Assembly: GCA_017654935.2 (NCBI GenBank)
Contig: CM065711.1
Coordinates: 27,469,701 to 27,533,700, forward strand
Direction of reading: 5' to 3'
DNA: 64,000 bases
Source of the DNA: Phymorhynchus buccinoides
Taxonomy: Eukaryota; Mollusca; Gastropoda; Neogastropoda; Raphitomidae
This document shows, piece after piece, positions 21,422 through 33,967 of this stretch (positions are counted from its first letter, which is position 1; every line of letters begins with the position of its first letter). Under the pieces are notes generated by a model. The model was not told where the DNA came from. It searched no databases and saw nothing but the letters and a program-made list of their open reading frames with translations. Both the position numbers and the translations under genes were made by a program.

Positions 21422-24123
21422 GCATCTGTGTTGTTGATCTGAGGGGACTGGGCAGGGAAAGGGTTAAAGCATCTGTGTTGTTGATCTGAGGGGACTGGGC
21501 AGGGAAAGGGTTAAAGCATCTGTGTTGTTGATCTGAGGGGACTGGGCAGGGAAAGGGTTAAAGGAAAGCATCTGTGTTGTTGATCTGAGGGGACTGGGCA
21601 GGGAAAGGGTTAAAGGAAAGCATATCTGTTGTTGATCTGAGGGGACTGGGCAGGGAAAGGGTTAAAGCATCTGTGTTGTTGATCTGAGGGGACTGGGCAG
21701 GGAAAGGGTTAAAGCATCTATGTTGTTGATCTGAGGGGACTGGGCAGGGAAAGGGTTAAAGGAAAGCATCTGTGTTGTTGATCTGAGGAGACTGGGCAGG
21801 GAAAGGGTTAAAGCATCTGTGTTGTTGATCTGAGAGGACTGGGCAGGGAAAGGGTTAAAGCATCTGTGTTGTTGATCTGAGGGGACTGGGCAGGGAAAGG
21901 GTTAAAGGAAAGCATCTGTGTTGTTGATCTGATGGGACTGGGCAGGGAAAGGGTTAAAGGAAAGCATATGTGTTGTTGATCTGAGGGGACTGGGCAGGGA
22001 AAGGGTTAAAGGAAAGCATATGTGTTGTTGATCTGAGGGGACTGGGCAGGGAAAGGGTTAAAGGAAAGCATATGTGTTGTTGATCTGAGGGGACTGGGCA
22101 TGGAAAGGGTTAAAGCATCTGTGTTGTTGATCTGATGGGACTGGGCAGGGAAAGGGTTAAAGGAAAGCATATGTGTTGTTGATCTGAGGGGACTGGGCAG
22201 GGAAAGGGTTAAAGCATCTGTGTTGTTGATCTGAGGGGACTGGGCAGGGAAAGGGTTAAAGGAAAGCATCTGTGTTGTTGATCTGAGGGGACTGGGCAGG
22301 GAAAGGGTTAAAGCATCTGTGTTGTTGATCTGATGGGACTGGGCAGGGAAAGGGTTAAAGCATCTATGTTGTTGATCTGAGGGGACTGGGCATGGAAAGG
22401 GTTAAAGCATCTGTGTTGTTGATCTGAGGGGACTGGGCAGGGAAAGGGTTAAAGGAAAGCATATGTGTTGTTGATCTGAGGGGACTGGGCAGGGAAAGGG
22501 TTAAAGCATCTGTGTTGTTGATCTGAGGGGACTGGGCAGGGAAAGGGTTAAAGCATCTGTGTTGTTGATCTGAGGGGACTGGGCAGGGAAAGGGTTAAAG
22601 GAAAGCATCTGTGTTGTTGATCTGAGGGGACTGGGCATGGAAAGGGTTAAAGCATCTGTGTTGTTGATCTGAGGGGACTGGGCAGGGAAAGGGTTAAAGC
22701 ATCTGTGTTGTTGATCTGAGGGGACTGGGCAGGGAAAGGGTTAAAGCATCTGTGTTGTTGATCTGAGGGGACTGGGCAGGGAAAGGGTTAAAGGAAAGCA
22801 TCTGTGTTGTTGATCTGAGGGGACTGGGCAGGGAAAGGGTTAAAGCATCTGTGTTGTTGATCTGAGGGGACTGGGCAGGGAAAGGGTTAAAGCATCTGTG
22901 TTGTTGATCTGAGGGGACTGGGCATGGAAAGGGTTAAAGCATCTGTGTTGTTGATCTGATGGGACTGGGCAGGGAAAGGGTTAAAGGAAAGCATATGTGT
23001 TGTTGATCTGAGGGGACTGGGCATGGAAAGGGTTAAAGCATCTGTGTTGTTGATCTGAGGACACTGGGCAGGGAAAGGGTTAAAGCATCTATGTTGTTGA
23101 TCTGAGGGAGACTGGGCATGGAAAGGGTTAAAGCATCTGTGTTGTTCATCTGAGGGGACTGGGCAGGGAAAGGGTTAAAGCATCTATGTTGTTGATCTGA
23201 AGGGACTGGGCATGGAAAGGGTTAAAGCATCTGTGTTGTTCATCTGAAGGGACTGGGCAGGGAAAGGGTTAAAGCATCTGTGTTGTTGATCTGAGGACAC
23301 TGGGCAGGGAAAGGGTTAAAGCATCTGTGTTGTTGATCTGAGGGGACTGGGCATGGAAAGGGTTAAAGGAAAGCATCTGTGTTGTTGATCTGAAGGGACT
23401 GGGCATGGAAAGGGTTAAAGCATCTGTGTTGTTGATCTGATGGGACTGGGCAGGGAAAGGGTTAAAGGAAAGCATATGTGTTGTTGATCTGAGGGGACTG
23501 GGCATGGAAAGGGTTAAAGGAAAGCATCTGTGTTGTTGATCTGAGGGGACTGGGCATGGAAAGGGTTAAAGGAAAGCATCTGTGTTGTTGATCTGAGAGG
23601 ACTGGGCAGGGAAAGGGTTAAAGGAAAGCATATATGTTGTTGATCTGAGGGGACTGGGCAGGGACAGGGTTAAAGGAAAGCATCTGTGTTGTTGATCTGA
23701 GAGGACTGGGCATGGAAAGGGTTAAAGGAAAGCATATGTGTTGTTGATCTGAGGGGACTGGGCAGGGAAAGGGTTAAAGGGAACGCATCTGTGTTGTTGA
23801 TCTGAGGGACTGGGGCAGGAAGGGTTAAGCATCTGTGTTGTCTTTGATCGAGATGGACTGGCAGGGAAAGGGTTAAATCGGCATCTGTGTTGTTGAGCTT
23901 GTAAGGACTTGGGAAAGCAGGGGTTAAAGCACTGTGTTGTTGATCTGAGGGGACTGGGCAGGGAAAGGGTTAAAAGCATCTGTGTTGTTGATCTGAGGGA
24001 ACTGGGCAAGATGGAAAGGGTTAAAAGCATCTGTGTTGTTGATCTGAGGGGACTGGGCAGGGAAAGGGTTAAAGGAAAGCATCTGTGTTGTTGATCTGAG
24101 GGGACTGGGCAGGGAAAGGGTTA
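21422..24123. repeat. Satellite S1, copy B
   Basis: About 55 units of the same satellite, with more variants (atatgtg, tctatg, gatggga). The last part (23765-24040) is broken by many indels. Confidence 0.95.
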
Positions 24124-24484
24124 GTGAACAAAACCGTGAGAAGAGAGGCAACGATTGATTGCCGTGTTCAGTACAGTCTACTGTGAGTTCACAACATCGA
24201 AAGTGGTCACGAGTCGCCGATACGAACGATTACTCACGCTAAAATGCTTCAAAATCCCTATTATCATCCGAGATACTGTCCAACAGATGCCATAACCCTT
24301 CATTGGATGTAAAAAAAAAGCATCGCTGTAGAGCCTAAAATGCCATAATTCTATCAGTTTTCGCAAAAAAAGTGTCCCAACACAACAACAGGAAGCAGCA
24401 CAAAAGGAAGTTTAATTATTTGAAAGGGGAGCCAACTCTCATTCATGACAGCGGTAATGGCGGCCGGTAAACGTTTACAGGACG

Positions 24485-24705
24485 CAGACCTGTTTGCTTA
24501 TTTACACCTTACACAAGTCTTGAGTAGTCTGGGTATCTAAAACGAGTATTTTTGGTGTGAAATGTGTAGTCCTCTTCATTAAACCATCAAATAATGTTAA
24601 CTGAAAATTAGTAATTAGAGCATTTTTTTTCATTTTGAAAAGTAGTAGATAGAGGTCCAAATTTGAGTAGAATACTACTATAAAAGAGTAGAGTAAACAG
24701 GTCTG
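24485..24705. mobile_element. Element M1, copy B
   Basis: The same insertion at the same site as in A, with several small indels. The flanking AGGACG repeats are kept. Confidence 0.7.
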
Positions 24706-24842
24706 AGGACGTGTACATGCTTCGAAGTTTGAACTTTCTTTTCTTTTGTGAGGTGCCTTATACACGAGGGCGCCTTTTACTTTAATTTTTTTCAGATTTA
24801 TTTTTTAATTGCCCTAATTTGCCTAATGATCCGAACAAATAT

Positions 24843-25420
24843 GTATACAGACAAACCTTTATTTTAAGACTTCCAAAATGTCCGGGAAAAATCGGTCGTA
24901 AATTGGAGGGGTCGTATGACTGATGTTTTTCACTGGCAGCCGTAGAAAGAAAAATTTCATCACAGTTCATACACTCTTCTTCATGCTCACATACAATGAC
25001 ATGTTAAAACTGGTTTTGGGTCTTTCCAACTCCATAGGATTGTGCAGTTGATATATTACATTTTCACTTCGCCGACTTCAGTTAATCACATTCACTCTCG
25101 TCCAAAGTCATTAGTTTTTTTTTAAAAAGTCAGTGGTTTTCGTGCTTTTCCTAGGCTTTCCGACATCTTTTCTACAACAAGGGAAGGGACTCCGTTTTCA
25201 GGCCCTTGACCGTGGTTGTTTCCCTTTGCTCGAAGTCTATGCAGACGACAACAACGGTCGTAAGAACCAACAAATTGGCGGTCGTAAGTCACGTTTTAAA
25301 GGGAGCCGTTTAAGAGAGGTCGTTTACATAGTAAAAAATGCATCCGTGGCGTTACAAATCCGGTCTCAAATGAGAGGTGTTCTCTTAACAGAGGGTCGTA
25401 AAATAGGGGTTTGTCTGTAA
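24843..25420. mobile_element. MITE-like element M2, copy B
   Basis: Same element in the same intron with scattered indels. Confidence 0.5.
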
Positions 25421-25431
25421 CAGAGACGGTG

Positions 25432-25642
25432 ACATACACCTGTTTACCAGTACCACCTACACAAATCTTGAGTAGTATGTATAGCTGAAATGGGTAGCTT
25501 TGGTGTGAAATGAGTAGTCCTCGTCACTAAACCATCAAACAATGTTCACCCTGAAAATTCGTAATTTTTTTCAATTTTTAAAGAGTAGTAGAGGTCCAAA
25601 TTGAGTAGAATACTTACTTGAAGAAGAGTAAACAGGTCTGTA
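25432..25642. mobile_element. Second element M1, next to exon 8 donor, copy B
   Basis: The left terminus is altered (catacacctgtttacc); the right terminus taaacaggtctg is intact. It lies in the error-rich zone. Confidence 0.55.
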
Positions 25643-25649
25643 CAGTACC

Positions 25650-26025
25650 CTGCTTTTTCCTCCTGGCGAAGGTGAAGAATCAGATCACTTCGGCCCCGGC
25701 CCGTCTCCACCGTCCTCCCGCCTCCGTCTCCTCCGGAACACTGCTGCTCTGCTTACTGTAACTGCTGCTGCTGCTGCTGCTGGCCCGCTGTTTGTTCTGT
25801 CTCGTCGGTTCGGCTGGAAGAGTCCATTAGTCCTGCTGCGGGCCTTGAACAAAGCAGGCAGCCTGGGGGGCGCAGCAGATGGAGCTGTCGCTGCCGCTCC
25901 TCTCCCCTCCGCGATTCGCATCGCCAGCCCCCCGCCCCCGGTCTGCCTGCCCGTTGTAGAGCATCAATGCGCGTGTCTTGTGTTTATTTTTTTTTTCCTT
26001 TTTTTTTTTTCCCGTCAGACGACCC
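25650..26025 (-). pseudogene. TRANK1-like: TRANK1-like exon 8, copy B, disrupted (probably sequence error)
   Basis: The exon can be followed from ccgtcagacgacc down to cagtaccctgc, but it is 100-130 bases longer than in A and C. It has many scattered insertions, including a poly-T tract near 25990-26010 and an expanded CTG run near 25770. No frame survives. Indels occur equally in the flanking intron, so read error near a contig end explains this better than selection-free decay. Borders are approximate. Confidence 0.6.
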
Positions 26026-26141
26026 CTGAGAGAGGAGGGATTATTGGTGTATTGGAATGCGATTTAATTTAATAATATGGTGATCATGCCATTCAAAATA
26101 AGACTCATTTCAGACGCTTGCAGCTGTACAAAACACACACA

Positions 26142-26620
26142 CACCTTCGTTCCTCATGAGCTAAGGCAGCCTCTTTCAGAAAAACCCATGTTTGTGAAGA
26201 ACTTGACCTGGTCTTCCATCAAAGCTCCTACACTCCCCCCCCCCCCCCTCTCTCTCTCTTCTCTGTGTGTTCGTGTTTCTTGCTTTGCATGCCTTTCTTA
26301 TTTTATTGAATTCTTTGCTTTGATTTTGTTTTCCTTTTTTGTTTTGTGAGAACTGGATGAAAAAAAGTATTTATACTTACTCTATTATCCTCATAAAATA
26401 AAAGTTATTCATTCATTCAAGTTATTCTCTCTCTCTCTTACCTTCGTTTCTCATGAGCTGAGCAGCCTCTTGCAGGAACCCGTGCTTGTGAAGGAACTTG
26501 ATCTGGTCTTCCATCAAAGCTCACGTACACTCCCCCCCCCCCCCCCCCCCCTCACCTTCATTTCTCATGAGCTGAGCAGCCTCAGTTTGTGAAGGAACTT
26601 GATCAGATCTTCCCTGCTTG
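26142..26620 (-). repeat. Three partial copies of the exon 7 donor edge, copy B
   Basis: Same arrangement as copy A. The middle copy (26440-26515) keeps frame and donor. Confidence 0.75.
26240..26430. mobile_element. Probable retroelement 3' tail, copy B
   Basis: Same insertion as 6725-6930 with a few base differences. Confidence 0.45.
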
Positions 26621-26712
26621 GAAGACGTTTCAAAATGTCTTACATCAAAACTCACATACACCTACCCTCCCTCACGTGAGCCCCCCCCCCCCCCTCTCTC
26701 TCTCTCTCTTAC

Positions 26713-26944
26713 CTTCGTTTCTCATGAGCTGAGCAGCCTCTTGCAGGAAGCCGTGCTTGTGAAGGAACTTGATCTGATCCTCCCTGTTGGGCAGACGCTC
26801 AATGGCGGCCAGCATCTTGCTCATCTCGCCGTAGCGGTGGTAAAACTTGGCCGCCTTGTAGCTCAGGCTGGCGATGGTGAACGACCCCTCCGGCTTGTGT
26901 TCGGCCAGGGCGCGAGGCAAGGGTAGGCCTTTCTTGTCAAAATC
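26713..26944 (-). CDS. TRANK1-like: TRANK1-like exon 7, copy B
   Basis: This exon is 232 nt and intact, with YHRYGEMSK as in copy A. The reliable sequence of contig B effectively begins here; the part between 23.8 and 26.0 kb is rich in small indels. Confidence 0.8.
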
Positions 26945-27050
26945 CTGTCAGAATAAATGGCACTGCATCAGTGAAACCACTCTACTGGCCTGAGGCAGCC
27001 CTGGAAAAATTACTGTTGAATGACTGCTTGTGATCAAACACTGTTTAAAA

Positions 27051-30000
27051 CCCATTTACCACCCGAGGTCTCGCCTCGCTAGCGCCCCGGTAAAATCCGC
27101 GGTCTATTACCGCGGAGCACCCGCTAGCGCCTAATTTGCACTTGCCGACTACGACCACAGACTGTACTGTGAATGTAACGCGAGAATATCGCAGCGCGAG
27201 ACTTGCCTGTCGGACACTTCCTTCGCTTCCATTTGCAGTTTACAGTGTCAAAATTGATTGAGTTTTCAGAAAGTTATGATTTTTTTAAATTCAACAATAC
27301 AAATTTTAGTTGTCTGATGAAGAATTATGGCGTCTGCTGAATGATATCGTCGCCCATTACGGCGATTTTGACAATTAGCGAGGTAACTTGTAGAAATTGA
27401 ATGAGTAGGGTGCGAATGTGACCTAGATAACAGACTTTGAAGCTCTTGAAGCCAAAATCGATGATCTGACACCAAAAATTATCGCGAAAGTGGGTGCTGT
27501 CAGCTGAATGGCTACAGTATAGAAATCATAGAGAAACTGTTGTAGGCTGCACTGTTTGCAAAGCCCATCTTTGCAACGGACATTGCTTTGCACAGTTTTA
27601 TTGGACATAGCTGTAGTAGACTGAATATTCTGTTCTCCGATTCCAAATTGGGAGCCTTCTTGATTGATTTTTGACATTTTATAATTTTAATTTTTTTTTA
27701 GCACATTTTGCTGTCACATGTGACTTTTTTTTATAATATAAAGTAATCATTACCATGAATTTGAAATTAGTGTTTTTTTGTTACTTTTTCAGAGTATCAA
27801 GAACATAACAGAAACAATTCAATGCATTTTCAGTTTGAAATTATATTTTTTATGATTTTTTTAAAGTACCTACTGATGTGAATCGTGCGAGTTATTTCCC
27901 TTGACATGGGATTTCATAGCATGGTTAGCGTCAGGCGGCTGGGGGTAAGAGGGTCAAGTTATTTCCCTTGACATGGGATTTCATAGCAAGGTTAGCGTCG
28001 GGCGGCTGGGGGTAAGAGGGTTAAGTTATTTCCCTTGACATGGGATTTCATAGCAAGGTTAGCGTCGGGCGGCTGGGGGTAAGAGGGTTAAGTTATTTCC
28101 CTTGACATGGGATTTCATAGCAAGGTTAGCGTCGGGCGGCTGGGGGTAAGAGGGTTAAGTTATTTCCCTTGACATGGGATTTCATAGCATGGTTAGCGTC
28201 GGGCGGCTGGGGGTAAGAGGGTTAAGTTATTTCCCTTGACATGGGATTTCATAGCAAGGTTAGCGTCGGGCGGGCTGGGGGTAAGAGGGTTAAGTTATTT
28301 CCCTTGACATGGGATTTCATAGTAAGGTTAGCGTCGGGCGGCTGGGGGTAAGAGGGTCAAGTTATTTCCCTTGACATGGGATTTCATAGCAAGGTTAGCA
28401 TCGGGCGGCTGGGGGTAAGAGGGTTAAGTTATTTCCCTTGACATGGGATTTCATAGCAAGGTTAGCATGGGGCGGGTTGGGGGTAAGAGGGTTAAGTTAT
28501 TTCCCTTGACATGGGATTTCATAGCAAGGTTAGCATGGGGCGGGTGGGGGTAAGAGGGTTAAGTTATTTCCCTTGACATGGGATTTCATAGTAAGGTTAG
28601 CGTCGGGCGGGTGGGGGGTAAGAGGGTTAAGTTATTTCCCTTGACATGGGATTTCATAGCAAGGTTAGCATCGGGCGGGTTGGGGGTAAGAGGGTTAAGT
28701 TATTTCCCTTGACATGGGATTTCATAGTAAGGTTAGCGTCGGGCGGCTGGGGGTAAGAGGGTCAAGTTATTTCCCTTGACATGGGATTTCATAGTAAGGT
28801 TAGCGTGGGGCGGCTGGGGGTAAGAGGGTTAAGTTATTTCCCTTGACATGGGATTTCATAGCACGGTTAGCGTCGGGCGGCTGGGGGTAAGAGGGTTAAG
28901 TTATTTCCCTTGACATGGGATTTCATAGCACGGTTAGCGTCGGGCGGCTGGGGGTAAGAGGGTTAAGTTATTTCCCTTGACATGGGATTTCATAGTAAGG
29001 TTAGCGTCGGGCGGTTGGGGGTAAGAGGGTTAAGTTATTTCCCTTGACATGGGATTTCATAGCAAGGTTAGCGTCGGGCGGCTGGGGGTAAGAGGGTTAA
29101 GTTATTTCCCTTGACATGGGATTTCATAGCATGGTTAGCGTCGGGCGGCTGGGGGTAAGAGGGTTAAGTTATTTCCCTTGACATGGGATTTCATAGCAAG
29201 GTTAGCGTCGGGCGGCTGGGGGTAAGAGGGTTAAGTTATTTCCCTTGACATGGGATTTCATAGCAAGGTTAGCGTCGGGCGGGCTGGGGGTAAGAGGGTT
29301 AAGTTATTTCCCTTGACATGGGATTTCATAGCAAGGTTAGCGTCGGGCGGGTTGGGGGTAAGAGGGTTAAGTTATTTCCCTTGACATGGGATTTCATAGT
29401 AAGGTTAGCGTCGGGCGGCTGGGGGTAAGAGGGTTAAGTTATTTCCCTTGACATGGGATTTCATAGTAAGGTTAGCGTCGGGCGGCTGGGGGTAAGAGGG
29501 TTAAGTTATTTCCCTTGACATGGGATTTCATAGCAAGGTTAGCGTCAGGCGGGTTGGGGGTAAGAGGGTTAAGTTATTTCCCTTGACATGGGATTTCATA
29601 GCAAGGTTAGCGTCGGGCGGCTGGGGGTAAGAGGGTTAAGTTATTTCCCTTGACATGGGATTTCATAGCAAGGTTAGCGTCGGGCGGCTGGGGGTAAGAG
29701 GGTTAAGTTATTTCCCTTGACATGGGATTTCATAGTATGGTTAGCGTCGGGCGGCTGGGGGTAAGAGGGTTAAGTTATTTCCCTTGACATGGGATTTCAT
29801 AGCATGGTTAGCGTCGGGCGGCTGGGGGTAAGAGGGTTAAGTTATTTCCCTTGACATGGGATTTCATAGCAAGGTTAGCGTCGGGCGGCTGGGGGTAAGA
29901 GGGTTAAGTTATTTCCCTTGACATGGGATTTCATAGCAAGGTTAGCGTCGGGCGGCTGGGGGTAAGAGGGTTAAGTTATTTCCCTTGACATGGGATTTCA

Positions 30001-32813
30001 TAGCAAGGTTAGCGTCGGGCGGCTGGGGGTAAGAGGGTTAAGTTATTTCCCTTGACATGGGATTTCATAGCAAGGTTAGCGTCGGGCGGGCTGGGGGTAA
30101 GAGGGTTAAGTTATTTCCCTTGACATGGGATTTCATAGCAAGGTTAGCGTCGGGCGGCTGGGGGTAAGAGGGTTAAGTTATTTCCCTTGACATGGGATTT
30201 CATAGCAAGGTTAGCGTCGGGCGGCTGGGGGTAAGAGGGTTAAGTTATTTCCCTTGACATGGGATTTCATAGCAAGGTTAGCGTCGGGCGGCTGGGGGTA
30301 AGAGGGTTAAGTTATTTCCCTTGACATGGGATTTCATAGCAAGGTTAGCGTCGGGCGGCTGGGGGTAAGAGGGTTAAGTTATTTCCCTTGACATGGGATT
30401 TCATAGCAAGGTTAGCGTCGGGCGGCTGGGGGTAAGAGGGTTAAGTTATTTCCCTTGACATGGGATTTCATAGTAAGGTTAGCGTCGGGCGGCTGGGGGT
30501 AAGAGGGTTAAGTTATTTCCCTTGACATGGGATTTCATAGCAAGGTTAGCGTCGGGCGGCTGGGGGTAAGAGGGTTAAGTTATTTCCCTTGACATGGGAT
30601 TTCATAGCAAGGTTAGCGTCGGGCGGCTGGGGGTAAGAGGGTTAAGTTATTTCCCTTGACATGGGATTTCATAGCAAGGTTAGCGTCGGGCGGCTGGGGG
30701 TAAGAGGGTTAAGTTATTTCCCTTGACATGGGATTTCATAGCAAGGTTAGCGTCGGGCGGCTGGGGGTAAGAGGGTTAAGTTATTTCCCTTGACATGGGA
30801 TTTCATAGCAAGGTTAGCGTCGGGCGGCTGGGGGTAAGAGGGTTAAGTTATTTCCCTTGACATGGGATTTCATAGCAAGGTTAGCGTCGGGCGGGTTGGG
30901 GGTAAGAGGGTTAAGTTATTTCCCTTGACATGGGATTTCATAGCAAGGTTAGCGTCGGGCGGGCTGGGGGTAAGAGGGTTAAGTTATTTCCCTTGACATG
31001 GGATTTCATAGCAAGGTTAGCGTCAGGCGGCTGGGGGTAAGAGGGTTAAGTTATTTCCCTTGACATGGGATTTCATAGCAAGGTTAGCGTCGGGCGGCTG
31101 GGGGTAAGAGGGTTAAGTTATTTCCCTTGACATGGGATTTCATAGCAAGGTTAGCATCGGGCGGCTGGGGGTAAGAGGGTTAAGTTATTTCCCTTGACAT
31201 GGGATTTCATAGCAAGGTTAGCGTCGGGCGGGTTGGGGGTAAGAGGGTTAAGTTATTTCCCTTGACATGGGATTTCATAGCAAGGTTAGCGTGGGGCGGG
31301 TTGGGGGTAAGAGGGTTAAGTTATTTCCCTTGACATGGGATTTCATAGCAAGGTTAGCGTCGGGCGGGTTGGGGGTAAGAGGGTTAAGTTATTTCCCTTG
31401 ACATGGGATTTCATAGCAAGGTTAGCGTGGGGCGGCTGGGGGTAAGAGGGTTAAGTTATTTCCCTTGACATGGGATTTCATAGCAAGGTTAGCGTCGGGC
31501 GGCTGGGGGTAAGAGGGTTAAGTTATTTCCCTTGACATGGGATTTCATAGCAAGGTTAGCGTCGGGCGGCTGGGGGTAAGAGGGTTAAGTTATTTCCCTT
31601 GACATGGGATTTCATAGCAAGGTTAGCGTCGGGCGGCTGGGGGTAAGAGGGTTAAGTTATTTCCCTTGACATGGGATTTCATAGCAAGGTTAGCGTCGGG
31701 CGGCTGGGGGTAAGAGGGTTAAGTTATTTCCCTTGACATGGGATTTCATAGCAAGGTTAGCGTCGGGCGGCTGGGGGTAAGAGGGTTAAGTTATTTCCCT
31801 TGACATGGGATTTCATAGCAAGGTTAGCGTCGGGCGGCTGGGGGTAAGAGGGTTAAGTTATTTCCCTTGACATGGGATTTCATAGCAAGGTTAGCGTCGG
31901 GCGGCTGGGGGTAAGAGGGTTAAGTTATTTCCCTTGACATGGGATTTCATAGCAAGGTTAGCGTCGGGCGGGCTGGGGGTAAGAGGGTTAAGTTATTTCC
32001 CTTGACATGGGATTTCATAGCAAGGTTAGCGTCGGGCGGCTGGGGGTAGGAGGGCTAAAGGCCTAAATGAAGGCTGATATGCACCAAACTTTCTGTACTT
32101 TATATGAAAAATGGATGCTTCATTCAATGCTATGCTTTGTGAAAATACTGCATGAACGAATTACAGCCGACATGCTGCTTGACTTCGAGATCGAACTCCG
32201 CGACGAGATCAAACGATTCTGCCGATAACAACACTTTTTGTTGTCATATTCTCACTCGTACCGGGCACTCACTGTTCAATTTAATCAGTACTTACATTAT
32301 TTTCACTACTTTCATCCTTAAAACCTCACTGATTGCCAGCATTACTTCCATCTTTATCAAGTTCGAGCAACCAAACAATCTCCTCGCCACTCAGACCTCT
32401 AAATTTTGACAATTGTCGTGCAAAAATCTCCTCAAATTTTGACTGCAGACGAATGAGCAATGCCATTTCTGTTTCAGATAGATGTTCTGCTCAACCTACG
32501 ATCGGAGGTTCCGTCATGGAAGTGTTAAAATATATCATCTACAATATCGTTCAACAGACGCCGTAATTCTTCGTCGGACAACTAACATTTTTTTTACTTT
32601 AAAAAATCCTAACTTTTCTAAAACTTCATCAATTGTGACGCAGTAAACCGCAATGTAGGAAGTGGCAAATACACGAGTCTCATGCTTCGAGATTCTCGCG
32701 TATGTAAACAGTACAGTCTGTGGCCATAGTTGGCAAATGCAAATTGGGTGCTAGCGCGCGCTTCACGGTAAAGGACCGCAATTTTTTTACCCGGTGCTCC
32801 ACTGGTTTATGGG
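27051..32813. mobile_element. TTAA-flanked element T1, copy B
   Basis: Same element. The left end has two extra A (ttaaaaccc); the right end gggttaa is intact. Similar size to copy A. Confidence 0.55.
27892..32056. repeat. Satellite S2, copy B
   Basis: About 62 units. The total length differs from copy A by only a few bases, but the order of variant units is not the same near the left end. Confidence 0.95.
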
Positions 32814-33004
32814 TTAATGTGACTGACAGGCGTAATGGATTAAAGGTCCGTGCAGTGCTTTAGCGAAGCGGTTTAGCCAAACAATTTCATCTCTCAACAA
32901 TTTTATCTGCTAGAGTTCAGAACATGCATTTGGTTTTGTAACCCTTAGCCACACACATACACACACACACTCACACACACTCTCTCTCTCTCTCTCACAG
33001 GTGA

Positions 33005-33317
33005 AATATATTAGAGTTCTGATACCTGTTTCCTGATGTTGTATCTCTGCAGGCAGTCCAAGGTGTGGTCGTAAAGTTCTTGTTCGTCTTCAGGGCTCGT
33101 CCAAAGTTGTGAGAGTAAAAGTGAGAGAGAGAGAGAGAGGAGACAGAGACATAGAGAGAGAGACAGAGGGAGAGAGACAGAGACATAGAGAGAGTGAGTT
33201 CCGATACTTGTTTTCTGATGCTGTAAGTTTGAGAACACTATGCAGACAGTCAATGGCCTGATCGTAAAGTTCTTGTTCGTCGAGAATCGTTAACACTTTG
33301 TGAAAGTTTGGAGTACA

Positions 33318-33401
<84 letters not shown>

Positions 33402-33690
33402 AGGGAGGGAGACAGAGACATAGAGAGAGTGAGTTCCGATACCTGTTTTCTGATGCTGTAAGTTTGAGGACACTCTACAGACAGTCCATGGCCTGATCGT
33501 ACAGCTCTTGTTCATCGAGAATTTTGAACACTTTGTGAAAGTTTGGAGTACAAGCGAGACAGACAGAGAGACAGTCAGAGTCATAGACGGAGCATGTTCC
33601 GATACCTGTTACCTGATGTTGTATCTCTGCAGACAGTCGATCGCCTGATCGTACAGCTCTTATTCGTCCAGAATTTTTAACATTTTGTGA
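33005..33690 (-). repeat. Four partial exon 6 copies separated by GA tracts, copy B
   Basis: Same order and almost the same sequence as copy A, with slightly different GA tract lengths. Confidence 0.8.
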
Positions 33691-33706
33691 AAGTTTTGAG
33701 TACAAG

Positions 33707-33782
<76 letters not shown>

Positions 33783-33802
33783 GACAGAGCATGTTCCGAT
33801 AC

Positions 33803-33967
33803 CTGCTTCCTGATGTTGTATCTCTGCAGGCAGTCGATGGCCTGATCGTACAGCTCTTGTTCGTCCAGGATCTTCAGGGCTCGTCCAAAGTTGTCCACGT
33901 GTTCGAAGCACTGGCTGGCGTTCAGCCACCGGCGGGCGCGAAGGTACAGAGGGGCAGCCTGCTCCGG
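33803..33967 (-). CDS. TRANK1-like: TRANK1-like exon 6, copy B
   Basis: This exon is 165 nt, 55 codons, phase 0/0: PEQAAPLYLRARRWLNASQC through LQRYNIRKQ, with acceptor cacacag|CCG and donor CAG|gtatcg. It is the intact form. It sits between the 61-bp array on its acceptor side and GA-tract-separated copies of its 3' half on its donor side. Confidence 0.85.
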
